DNA from: Acanthaster planci
Taxonomy: Eukaryota > Echinodermata > Asteroidea > Valvatida > Acanthasteridae
DNA: 64,000 nt
Assembly (NCBI RefSeq): GCF_001949145.1
Contig: NW_019091359.1
Coordinates: 1,580,283-1,644,282 of the forward strand
Reading direction: 5' to 3'
A program made the position numbers and the translations under genes. Of this stretch, positions 34,977-46,100 are shown piece by piece (positions within the stretch are counted from its first letter, which is position 1; each line of letters begins with the position of its first letter). Below the pieces are notes generated by a model. It saw only the letters and a list, made by a program, of their open reading frames with translations. It ran no database searches and was not told the DNA's origin.

Positions 34977-35885
34977 GAGTTCCGATTTCTGCACGATCCT
35001 CAGCTCAGATGTATGGTATAGTGATTGTATTCTACGACGCTGCGACAGACGATGGCTTTGGCAGTGAAGAGAAACTCGGTTTGCTCTCGGTGTGTAAGAG
35101 GAAAATCTCAGCCTGGAATGCAGCTGTACACTGCTGATCGATGGACCAATCACAGCTTAGCAAGTTCATTTTGATAGTCATCGAGTTCGTTATGGTTGTT
35201 GTCATCGAACCATTGTGAATTATATTTGTGTAAAACGCTACCATCTCTAAGTAGAATTCAAACACATCTTGCAAACAGTCGGCTTTGGTTTAACTGGTAT
35301 ACTTATTTAGTCATATACTCAATGCTGACCGTATACCGTACATTAAAACACAAAAGACAACAGGCATTTTAAATAAATAACACTTAACCTTTCCTAGGAG
35401 CTGCTTTTGACCAAGTAAATTGTCGCCGACCTCGAGCCACAGCAAAGGCAAAACAAAATTTCCGCCCCTTGATTCAACTTTTAATTTAATGAGTATGTCA
35501 AGAAACTGATTTCTGGCCCAATTTAATAAAGAGTGTGTGACGCGGCGTTTTCAACGGGCTTTTATTCAATTGAGGGAAACTGACCTTGATTAAATTTGGG
35601 TGTGCTTGGCGGCTTGTTAAGAATTTTTAAAAGCAAGCGTCTATTAAATTTTTGCTTCGGTCCTGAATAGGCATCAGAGAGTGCTAAGGGATAGGATGGG
35701 AGTTTTTTAAATAGCGCGTGAGTATTTCTTCGATGTGATTTTCTTGCGGCCAGTAGATACTTTGGTAGCAGCTGCAACTTATTGAGCAGAAAGATATAAT
35801 AACTGAAGTATAACAAATAAACCCCAACTATAGAGGTTATAAGTTCGATAAACTTCCTCAAATACGTTGACTTCAGATGCCTGAA
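34977..35885 (-). promoter_or_regulatory. GPCR upstream module, copy C
   Basis: The 5' flank of the 33705 receptor. Carries GGACCAATCACAGCTTAG with an inverted CCAAT box at 35146-35150, about 170 bp above the start. Also present are CTCGAGCCACAGCAAAGGC near 35432, GTGTGTGACGCGGCGTTTTC near 35533, and GCAGCTGCAACTTATTGAGC near 35769. Confidence 0.6.
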
Positions 35886-38309
35886 ATAAAATCAGGTAAT
35901 TGTGATCCGACAAAATGACAAAATGAGAGTAGAGTTTCATCTTGCTCTTTCCTATTTTGAGGGCTCAATGTTGTAGGCCTATTGCCGTGGGGGACAAGTT
36001 TGGGTTTTGTAATATTTAAAAAATAAGCTGTCGCCTGTTTAATTCCAAATATTTCACAGGACTTTCAGAGCAACTTTGATGAGAGCAGTGTTCGTCCCTG
36101 GTAGGATATATTGAAATAATGTCGGAAACGAAGACGCCAGGCAGCCACAATAATGCAACATTATAACCTTTTACTTTTACCGTAAGTGTTCCGTGTTATA
36201 CCACTGGAGAGCTCTTTTTAATTAAATTGAATTAAAACTGAATTAAAAAATGCCAATATCTCAAGTTTTGAAAATTCCGACTTTCAGCTCATTTTGCGGC
36301 GACAGGCCACAATTATGTGACGTCTGCCAGACAATGTGCCAACTAAGACTTAAACTTACCAAAAACTGGGCTCGAGGTTAATTAAACACTACGTTCCTTA
36401 TTTGTTTTTATTAAAACCAACTTCACATATTTATTTGACTTTTTTTTAGAGACATTAAACAATGGGACTACGTTTGGCTATAGCCAAGGGATCTAAAACT
36501 CTCCAGTCCATTTATTCAAGAGAATCTCCAACCATCCTGATCCAGATGATCACGTGCAATATATGGAACGTTAAAAGTCATGAAGCGCTGTGCTGAAGCG
36601 ATAAGTTTTGCTAGCCCACTCACCGGAATCAAATAATGCTGCATTGAAGATCGCTGAGGGAACCGTGCACCAACTGCTAGGACGTCTATATGAGACTGAG
36701 GCTCCACGTCAGGTTTCCTTGAACAACTCCTCCATGGAAAAAGAAAACAAGTACATGTATGCATTCCAGGCAACTGCATACATGCATATTGGGACTTCAA
36801 AGCGTGAAATACATGTGTTATGCAAATGCACAATTTCTGGCAGTGAAGGCGTGCCGACCACCAAAAGGTTGCTATGAGAAGATATCAATGCGGTCACATT
36901 CACTTAAATAATACAATATAATACATTATCAAATTTTCTACAATATTTGTACAATTCATGCATGTACAGATGTACCAAAATGAAATGTCAATTAGCTGCG
37001 TCACCAACCTGCGTGTTCGTTTAAGGTGTCGAAGTAAGAAAGTGAGGTCGCCTTTACTCGGACACGAAGTAGAAATAGCATGTATTATCCAGTATCTTAA
37101 TAGCTCCGTAAATAATTCGATACTGAAGGCCAGCAATATATCATGCCAAACTTTAAACAGGAAAACTATGCAACTGTGATGTAGCGAACGGGAGGTATGT
37201 AGCTTATATTGCCTGCGGCTGGATGCTTGAACACAAAAAACGCTTCTTATTTCTGGCGGCCACCATGGTCCTCAGGCAGCCGCCTTTAATTTCGGGCTGT
37301 TGGCATTGACACTAAATCCCAAGGAGGAGATTACCTAACTTATGAAGTACAAATATTTCCATTCTGATAAATGTTTACGTTGCCAGAAACAATATTCACT
37401 CGGTGTTTGAGAAAATCCGTATGCTATCCAATGACACCATTCCATTTCCGTTGTGGTAATTGAAGCGTACTTTTGCCATTGTCTCACCATGCCACCGATC
37501 CTTTCCCGAGTTGCATCAAGGAGTCTTTCCTTCAGTTCAATAAAAGAGGCTTGCCAACGCCTTGGCATACACTCTTTATTAAGTCTGGCGACCTCAAGTA
37601 GCATCCTTACACTTTGATTTAATGAAAACGGGTCGAAAACGCCACAACAGACCTCTTTTGATTAACTTAGATCATCGCGAGTTGCATCCAGGTGCTCTTA
37701 TTGAATTTGTCGGAAAGGAGCTTGAAAACACCGCTTCTGCCAATCTTGATCAAACTAGGCCCGTACATGCGTCAGATTTAATTCAATTTGAATTGAAGGA
37801 CTGTTCAATTTGTTCGGACTTTCCTGTGGCTCGAAGTCAGTGACAATTTAATTGATGAAGAGGAGCTCCCAAAAAGGTTACTTAAAACCCTCCGGTGCGC
37901 CGACCTCGTATTTATTTTATTTGAAATGCATTTTGTCTTCTTTGCTTGCAAACAACGAGTCCATGGATAAAATAAGAAGTGAGTCCTCATCCGAAAGACT
38001 GCTGTTTAAATCAAAGTGCCTCGATGGCAATAACTATTGCAACTTGCGTGAACCAGTGATTGGTCAACGGCGAACCTGCATATGTGATTGGACTACTGGG
38101 CATAGCACCCAATGAGAAAACAGACATTTTGTTAATCACTTTTTGTCAACTGTATTGTCGGTAACACGCTTTCCGTGATGCGTATGCATACACTCGCTAC
38201 TTGTGCACTGAGTGCAGAGCGCGTTTCTCTTCACCGTCGATAGCTATCGTCCGTTGTTCTCTCGTGCAAACACACCGCCTGATCAGGTGAGGATCGTGCA
38301 CGAAACGAC
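35886..38309. other. Divergent intergenic region between two GPCR genes
   Basis: Lies between the outward-facing 33705 (-) and 38310 (+) receptors. A CCAAT box (GATTGGTCA) at about 38058-38066, 260 bp above the plus-strand gene, is the only element obviously shared with the other upstream modules. A minus-strand frame at 37335-37604 has no family resemblance. Confidence 0.4.
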
Positions 38310-39587
38310 ATGTCGACAGTCATGGAAAACACGTTCGAGCCGAATTCTACAGCCGCTTATGGAAGCAAAGAAGGAGCGTATGATTCGCTCGACATCGATT
38401 TATACAAATATCAACTGGTTTTGGAATCATTTATTTTCTTGTTCGGTGTGCCCGGTAACTGCCTCATTCTCTTTGTCTACTGGAGTAAACCTCTGAAAAC
38501 CAGCACACACGTTTTCATCATGGGTTTAGCCTGGGCAGACCTCTGTGTCTGCCTGTTCAGTGTTAATCGCATTTATCAAGGAGCTGTAATCATTAGTAAT
38601 GCTATCGAGAGCGATGATTTCTTCAATACCCAACACATGATTTGGGCATTCAACAAATTGGCTATTTCCGCGTCTATTATTATGACTGCAGTGATAGCAG
38701 CTGACCGCTACGACTGCGTTTGCCGACCACATCGCCGGTTTTTCACGTACAGACGAGGCAAGATAACAGCCGGGGCAGTGCTGGTATTATCATTACTCAT
38801 GAGCATTCCGTCTTTTATCCCTAGAAGCATCAACATTACGTTAACGACGACTGTGGAGCAGGCTTTCCAAACTTTCAACTTTGGTACTGCCCTGATAATG
38901 ATCACTGTATGTTACGGAAAGGTCTATCTAACCATTAAAAAACACGTCCGAGTTGATGCTGAAGCCGTAACACGGAACCAAGATTGTTCGAGGGAAGATG
39001 ACGAACGGTCGACAAGGATACAAACTGATATGCTCACAGCCGTCGAGTCCAACACCACTGCAGTTTCTACCTTGTCGGCATTTGTCAGCAAGCCAAGCGA
39101 AAAGGCCAATGCCTGCACTTGGCCGTTCCAGGGGACCTCAAGCTATGATGTCGGTGTCAACGAGTCATTCCTTGAAGAAAGGGAGAAGCCACGTGTCGGT
39201 CGATCGCCAACAGCAAGAATGACCCGACATACCGGTACATCAAAGAAGACAGACCCTCCTGTCGTTGGCGAGAGCGGTAATCCAAGCAAAATCCTCAGAG
39301 ATGCTGGAAATACAGTACCAAAGACTGATGCTACCGGACTTCAGCGTAAGACAACAAGAATGCTCTTCATCACCAGCGTAGTCTTTCTACTAACTTGGCT
39401 GCCCTACTGGATGATTGTTGCTGCGCAATTTGCCTCCTACGGTAATCCAGTGTTCTATAAAATAGTGGGGAAATTTTCTCTCGCACTTTACGTCAACAAC
39501 GCTGTGAATCCTCTGATTTACGGACTGGCAAACAGGCGGTTCAGGAAAGATTGCAAGTTAGTTTTTAAGAAGTTTAAGGGCTGTTGA
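38310..39587 (+). CDS. Rhodopsin-like (class A) GPCR, MEN lineage, inverted copy
   Basis: A 425-residue receptor from ATG 38310 (MSTV), or 421 from the conserved MEN start at 38322. It is the only plus-strand receptor, so this copy was inverted. Sequon NST lies near the N-terminus. TM1 has GVPGN, TM2 has LAWADL, and DRYDCVCRPHRR ends TM3. TM6 has TWLPYW and TM7 has NPLIY; the tail is RFRKDCK and ends in KGC. ICL3 keeps an RHTGTSKKTDP island shared with its paralogues, while the rest is diverged. No TM3 or ECL2 disulfide cysteines are present. An AATAAA begins directly after the stop (39588-39593), with another at 39770-39775. Confidence 0.92.
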   Translation: MSTVMENTFEPNSTAAYGSKEGAYDSLDIDLYKYQLVLESFIFLFGVPGNCLILFVYWSKPLKTSTHVFIMGLAWADLCVCLFSVNRIYQGAVIISNAIESDDFFNTQHMIWAFNKLAISASIIMTAVIAADRYDCVCRPHRRFFTYRRGKITAGAVLVLSLLMSIPSFIPRSINITLTTTVEQAFQTFNFGTALIMITVCYGKVYLTIKKHVRVDAEAVTRNQDCSREDDERSTRIQTDMLTAVESNTTAVSTLSAFVSKPSEKANACTWPFQGTSSYDVGVNESFLEEREKPRVGRSPTARMTRHTGTSKKTDPPVVGESGNPSKILRDAGNTVPKTDATGLQRKTTRMLFITSVVFLLTWLPYWMIVAAQFASYGNPVFYKIVGKFSLALYVNNAVNPLIYGLANRRFRKDCKLVFKKFKGC

Positions 39588-40209
39588 AATAAATCTGTAC
39601 TTAAATGCTATTTGTGTGAGTATAAAATGAACGTCTTTCGCACATTCTCTTCATGGAAAGTGATTGTGAAAAATACACAACTGACTACATGTTTGTGTCT
39701 GTTACATGTTGCACCTTGGTAGACTTAGGTAATGTGACAAGGACGTTTCTGTACTTTCTGCTACATTTTTTAATAAATGAAACTGTGAAAACAATATTAT
39801 ACAGAGCATGTGTTGGAATTAAGAAATCACTCAGAATGCAACTACGCACATTAATTATTTTCATGTAATTCATTCCTCTGAACAGGCCATGTAGTTTAGA
39901 TGTTTAGCTTATAAGATGACGCTCGTCGTGGGGGATAGAGGTACCTTATTTCCTATTTTTGCACGATTTTGTCGCATATAGAAGACCCCGAAGGAGGTCA
40001 ACACCTGAGTGTTTGGTTTCGCTTTCCGTTTGCATTGGCTTTGTTCCAAAAGAGAGAATACTACATGTTGGCGGCGGTCGGTTGGCGACAGCCGCTTGTG
40101 AAAGAAATTTAACGAATGTTGCGAAGTTTGGCAGGTGTTTGCAACGAAATGAACACAGAAACTCCAACGAGAGATGCATGTGTATTCAGTCTCATGTTTA
40201 TGCACTGTA
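39588..40209. other. 3' flank of the inverted GPCR gene
   Basis: Contains AATAAA hexamers at 39588 and 39770, either of which could end the receptor transcript. No other gene was seen. Confidence 0.4.
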
Positions 40210-40491
40210 GTCCCCATAGTGACGGTAATCTATGGAGTCCCCATAGTGACGGTAATCTATGGAGTCCCCATAGTGACGGTAATCTATGGAGTCCCCATAG
40301 TGACGGTAATCTGTGGAGTCCCCATAGTGACGGTAATCTATGGAGTCCCCATAGTGACGGTAATCTATGGAGTCCCCATAGTGACGGTAATCTATGGAGT
40401 CCCCATAGTGACGGTAATCTGTGGAGGGATGCGTGTATCTCCATTCTCATTCCTATACACTTGGAACCCCATAGTTACGGTAATATATGGC
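40210..40491. repeat. 27-bp tandem repeat, eight units plus one decayed copy
   Basis: Eight head-to-tail 27-bp units run from 40210 to 40425. A ninth, decayed copy lies at about 40466-40491. Each unit holds CCATAG and CTATGG separated by TGACGGTAAT, a six-base inverted repeat that can fold. Units 1-3 and 5-7 have CTATGG, while units 4 and 8 have CTGTGG, so the array is a doubled four-unit (108-bp) block. Because 27 is a multiple of three, all frames stay open on both strands (for example, nine-residue repeats SPHSDGNLW). I regard these as artefacts of the repeat, not as a protein. Confidence 0.9.
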
Positions 40492-40930
40492 CACAGACAA
40501 AAAAATCAAAGTGAAGTAGAAGGCTTTACTGATCGTAGCTATCACAAGTTCTTGTGTACCCCAAGATGATAATGATTTTCTTCAGTTTAAGAGCAAGCGT
40601 AGAAGCAGACGCATTGTAGCGTTCATCCTCATTATAAGGGTATCGTACATTTTAACAGTCATGCACTGTATCGATACATTGAACATGTAAAAGGGTAACT
40701 ATACTATGGTTAAAATTATAAACATTTCACGTGAGTCTTGGCATTTGCATTTTTGTGGCAAGGCAATTAACTGAAATCCCCAAATCTGTTTGAGTTCAGG
40801 TCTTTAAAGTAAGATTTGTTTTGCCCTACTTTGTAAAAATCCTGCACAAGTCAAAACGAGTATAGTACGTATGTAGACGGGACGTATCAAATGAAGACCA
40901 GCCCTTCTCGATCTTATTGAAACAATAGGT
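40492..40930. other. Intergenic, nothing recognised
   Basis: Spacer between the tandem array and the candidate terminal exon of the SRCR gene. No features were seen. Confidence 0.35.
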
Positions 40931-41166
40931 CTATAAGGTAGGTGATGAGCCGTATGGATTTAAACGTAATCGGGAGTAATTTGAAAGTACACTATACTTC
41001 ATAAGTAGCCAGTGCAGTTGGGTTATGAAATGTGATGCGTCATGAGATCGGTCGACTGGAGTTTCTGTAGGCTGTTTTCGCTCGCACACCACACAACAGA
41101 GAAACACGGTAATCAAGACGAGACATATCGAGAGAACGGAATGTATGTTTACAGGTGTTGAGATCA
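40931..41166 (-). CDS. Candidate TM and cytoplasmic-tail exon of the first SRCR gene
   Basis: A 236-nt open segment that reads a short stalk (VISTPVNIH), a hydrophobic span (SVLSICLVLITVFLCCVV), then a stop-transfer-like ERK and a polar tail of about 50 residues ending at TAG (40933-40931). A possible acceptor (TTCAG) at 41167 gives phase 1, which fits the phase-1 donor after the last SRCR exon (43131). Joining them would give a 482-residue type I membrane protein. The tail has MKYSVL and SNYSRL; the second fits the ITIM pattern (S/I/V/L)xYxx(I/V/L). The polypyrimidine tract is weak and the intron would be about 2 kb, so the link to the SRCR gene is tentative. It could instead be a chance frame. 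Confidence 0.35.
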
Positions 41167-43130
41167 CTGAACTTGCGGATGTGATAATGCTAGTGGCAGT
41201 TGGCAGATTGACAAACAGATGTGATTTGATGAGACAAACTCAGACTTCGTCTGAGGCTGAACTCTCGATTTATTCCTCTCGCTTCTACTCGTGTTTGTAG
41301 TGATCGACGTCGCTTGAGGGCGCAAGATTACCTGTCAACATGAAATAACAAATCAAACCCTCAAATGTTACGAAATGCAAATCAGACTATGTACATGTAT
41401 AGTAATGATTGAATGTCCCAGAAAGTGTTAAATTGTTTCAGTCTCCCTCCACATATACGCAGATGTCTGCTTTTCGGCACGAATGAAGGTTGTTTCATAT
41501 ACTTCGGGCGAATGCGAAAGCGAATTGGTCGCGAGACAGCTTTGCGGCAAAATTTCGCTCAAGTTATAATGTGTTCCACTTCGGCAAATTCGCGACGCGA
41601 ATATTCGATTTGACGTCACAAATTCGCTTCCACTTTCATCAGAAGCCCGGTGAAGGCTTCTGACCAGAAAACTAAGTGACATCAGAGATTCAAACAACGG
41701 GCCCTTAGGGAGCGGATACTATCGGACATGGGGTGCCAACCAAGTCAAACAGGTAGAGCCTCGTCTAGGGGGAGTTACGACATAATTGCCATAATATTGT
41801 TGGAAGCAAAATGGCAGGTGTGACAGTGCATGCGAAAGTGCACACAGATGGTTGCCCCACACTCTACTGTAGACATATTAAACAGCCATTTGTGTCCATA
41901 ATCTGAAGCTGACACTATACTGTCTCTATAGAGTAATTCGACCACCAGAATTAGAAACCATTACTGCGGTGGCACAACACTCGTGGACAGGTGGAGCGCG
42001 CGCGTTACATGCCTCTTCGACCAACAGGGTGTCGTGATTTGCCAAATGTACGCGCGCGTCAAGCTAATAAATGTGCGTGTGAGTGCGGTGCCACCGCAGT
42101 TATGGCGTCTAATCGGATTAGTCTATACAGAGCTGTACGCACAGGACAAGATTCCACTAGGTGGCGCTTTTCATTACGGTACACCATACACCCTGCTCCA
42201 GACAACACCCTTACCTTCACCCCCAGTTTTCAGCATTGAAATGAAAGCACCTTGTCCATTCTAGGAGAAATTCATTCGTTTCATTGATACGTGTAAGGCT
42301 AAATTCTTGATTAATTGACTCCCATGGCTCTGTGAGGAAAGTATTCAGTAAAGAAGTGATACCGGGTATTGCATGTACTTGAATGCTTCTGAAAGTTTAA
42401 TAACGAAATGCAACTGCATTGTAGTTAACTAAAATCGCGAACTAAACTATTGTTTTCGAGCGCGATTGGTAGTTAATAGGCTATTGGTTAACTAAATGTA
42501 TACGAGCACATCTTGAAATATTTCATGAGAGAACAAAGATCGCGCCTTTGCCCATTTGCAAAGTCTTGCCAGGTTTTAAAACTAGTGATGATCTACAAAG
42601 CCCAACACCAAGAAATCTTGAAGGTAGTCTGGTTCCCTAACCGAACGATATGACAATGCTTTATTAAATCGTTGTTTGGGTATCACCCTACGATTAAATT
42701 ACAAAACATGTCAGGGGTCACCAAGAAGCCCTGTGGAGGCCACGGACGCCATTTTAGAAAATAAAGTCCGCGGTCTGGGGTGGAAGCTAGTTCGTTCCAT
42801 TCATTTCATTTTGGGGATGCAATACGAGCAAAGAAGAGCTTCAACAAATTCCAGAATTCCATCGCCATAAATACAGTCAGGCAGTAATGCTTTTGAATAT
42901 GTAATCCGCCAGTCAGGACAAGCGGGCAGAAATTCCCAACCATCCAGGATAGTTTCCGAATGTGGGCGACACCGAGTTGGGAAAATTTCGGATTTTTTCG
43001 GAAAACGATGGAATACCGTACCCTTGAATCGATAGAGATACAGTAGTATTCATCAGGTCTGGGAACCAAACAATCTCGGAGGAGGCAGTGCCCATTACCT
43101 ATGAAGGCATAGCGTGTCACTACATCTTAC
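41167..43130. other. Presumed intron or 3' flank of the first SRCR gene
   Basis: Parts match the region below the second SRCR gene. 41240-41300 is similar to 51830-51885, 41860-41930 to 52880-52950, and 42120-42300 to 53380-53490. These show that the tandem duplication extends well past the last SRCR exon. No further exon was recognised. Confidence 0.5.
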
Positions 43131-46100
43131 CCTCGTGGCAGACCACGCCCGCATCTTGAGTGTGGTTACACTGAGTCCTCTCCCAACAAAACGACGGGCA
43201 GTCGGTGATCTTACTCTCCGAGCCGGAGCAAGCCACGCCGTCCAAGATCACCTGGCCCTCACCCTGGCCGAAGTGGGCTCCTGTCGTGGCCTCCTCGGCG
43301 TCGGAGAAGCCCAGTTGGCGGCAGAGTACGGAGGCGTCCGTTAGATCCCAGTCGTTGTCGCAGATCGTACCCCAGTTGCCGTCCTTGTGGACCTCCACGC
43401 GGCCACTTGTGCGATTCGGACCACCAACCAACCGAATAGAATCTATCGATTGAGTTTTAGTTGAACATCCACCATAAATTCCCAGAACACCATTTTTCCG
43501 GTCGCGTATTTCGTTGAACATTAAATGACTTCAAACTGTACAATGTATGAATAGAAGACTTATTGCGATTCGTCTCTGAAAGACAGTTTTAAAACGAAAG
43601 AGCACACATTGTTACAGTTTCGATAATCACCACTGATTTAAAAACCTGTTCATTTTGCAAAGGAACAGAAAATGGAATTCAACGATTTTGGAAAGACTGG
43701 GTCAAAGGTTTCTACAGTAGAAACCTCTGCCTTCTTTATGTAATCGCGCTCCATGATTGAGCTTTGCGCAACATTTCCACAAGGCTGCGTCCACAGGTCC
43801 ATTCTGGTAAAGCTTTACTGGCCGCTTACCTTTTTTTAACGAGATCACATACTTAACCACTGATTTCCTTAAAAATTCTGTTTCGTTCTTTCTTACTCGG
43901 TTTGCATATGACTCCGGCTTCCCGGGAGTTGTTACACTGGCGAGGGCTGGTACAGACGAATGGGCAGTCAGCCAGGCGTTTCTCCGTCCCCTTGCAAGAC
44001 ACCCGGCTCATCACGATGGGTAGCTCGCTCTCGCCGAAGAACGACCCACGCTTGGCTTCCAGGGCCTCCAAGAAGCCCAGCTGGCTGCAAACGATGGCTG
44101 CTCCCTTGAAGTCCCAATCCTCGTCGCACACCGCTCCCCAGGCATCGTGGTGGTAGATTTCGACCCGGCCGCTGAGGGCGTCATCGCCATCCACCAAACG
44201 CACTATGCCATCTGAAGAAACAAAGGTCGACATTGAGCAATAGTCATTTGTCATACACTGGTCAATGCTGCCCGGAAACTTCGCGCACAAATTAAAGTTT
44301 GAATATCAGACAAAACTGGCTCTGATCCAACCTGGCGTATTGAAAAGTGAAAACTCATTACAGTAGGAGCATACTTAACTACAACTTGGAACTAAAAACT
44401 AAATTCAAATTTAGTATAAATCGTACATATTATGGGCATAGCATTTGACAGCAGTTTATTTCACCATCTTATTTTTTAGATTCGAATATTGTTGACGGTT
44501 GTGATGTTTGGTGCATTTACTTCTTTTGAGGGAAACATGCATGTCACTGCAATGTCCTCCAATGTGGCAGTCGACAGTTTGGTGCAATGGTGAGAGTATC
44601 ACCTATAAACCCCACAGCATACACTTCGCCATAACCTTTCCTGCCAGGCAAGAGTTACGTAAACAGTTATCTGGAAGGGTGGTGTCTTTGCCATACAGGC
44701 AAATGCTCTGCTGAACAAGGTTCGAGCATGACTAGCTGATTTGCCAGTTCCAAAGCTTCTGATGTCCCACCTCGTCTCTATGGACTACGCTTAACCATGT
44801 GGACGAGGCTTCCCGCGGCGTGGTGCAATAGCTTTGCAGTAGCAGACTGGATATGCACAGCTACTGGTGAATGATGTAGCCTGTAAGAGAGTTGCTCTAA
44901 CTGACATGTGATCATCCTCGACCAGTGAAATTATTAAAACCCATTTTACACGAGTGTGTTCGACTATCATATCATTACCTCTACAACCAAGGATTTCAAA
45001 TTTGAGTCGGTAGGTCGGTGCACTCCAAGCAGTCGGCAAAATGCGAATGTATCTAGTCATCAGCACCTCCGGAAACGTGACCGTCACTTGCTGTCCATCC
45101 CCCGCATTACCATTCAACTGAAAAAGAGCATTTTTTCGTAAATAGGGTTGTTTCCTTCCTTTCAGCAACAATCCAATGGCTGCAATGCCCATATAACACC
45201 TTCACGGTGGAAAAATGACCGAGTTATTCTGAGGAAATAGCTGTTTCCCTAACTAGACAAGTTTTCGAGGCATGTCAGGCTTTAAAACGTGCTTTCCATC
45301 TCTTGGGTTTCCCGCCCAGAACTTGAGAAGCCAAAACAGGCAACTACGGCCAAATCCATCGAGTGTGCCTTTTAGTCAAGTTATATAGCCCACTTCCCAA
45401 TTCTCTCCCTACAAATCAGACCTTGGTATAAACTCAAAATGGCCTTTGAACCTCATTGTCAAGCACACAGTGGCTGGTTCCGAATCCCTGCAAACATTAC
45501 CTGCAGAGTGTGCCCCTCTGCGTCGATCAGCCCCAGCCAGTCCTCTGACTCGCCAGTGTTGCTGTATTGTACGGTGAAGGTGGACACGTAGTGCCGCCCC
45601 CCGGAGTGGCCCTGGACTATCAGTCCAGTGACGGCCGTAAGGTCGCCAAGGTCCACCTGAAACCATTGGTTCTGGTGAGGGCGTGGCACCCACCCGTCGG
45701 TACCTGCCAGGAGAAAGAGTGTCTTTTTCGAGGGAACATCTTGGTATGCGTAATCGTATCAGGGAACGCCAAGTGTCTATTTGACCTTGAACAGAGAGAA
45801 TACTCTGAACGGTCTTACTCCACAGCTAAGAAGTACTATTTGTACCGCAAAACGAGGGATTTCTCCATCAACAAAAGTCAGAACCTGTAACCCTCTAAAA
45901 GTAGATATTTGTTTGGCAGGCAGGATCTCCGTTGTGAGAGATGTCGGTGACAAATAACTGCGTTCCAGTGTGAAGTAATACTTTTCATACGTCACACAAA
46001 CCAACACAGAAAGTGTTCTTACCAACTCCCCCCAAAAAGACTGAACGAATTAAAGTCACCATTTTTGCATGAAGATACATAAAAATTGACTTCCTTCAAC

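Noticed and set aside
37335-37604. Minus-strand frame of 89 codons rich in Trp, Arg and Glu
   Set aside because: Looks protein-like in composition, but no domain, splice or homology evidence supports it.
40116-40569. Open frames with nine-residue repeats across the tandem array, on both strands
   Set aside because: A 27-bp period keeps any stop-free frame open. There is no start context, no splice support and no family match.
43120-43130. Stop shortly after the second SRCR of copy 1 taken as the true protein end
   Set aside because: It follows a strong GTAAG donor conserved in copy 2, so the exon more likely splices onward; intron retention would give this ending.
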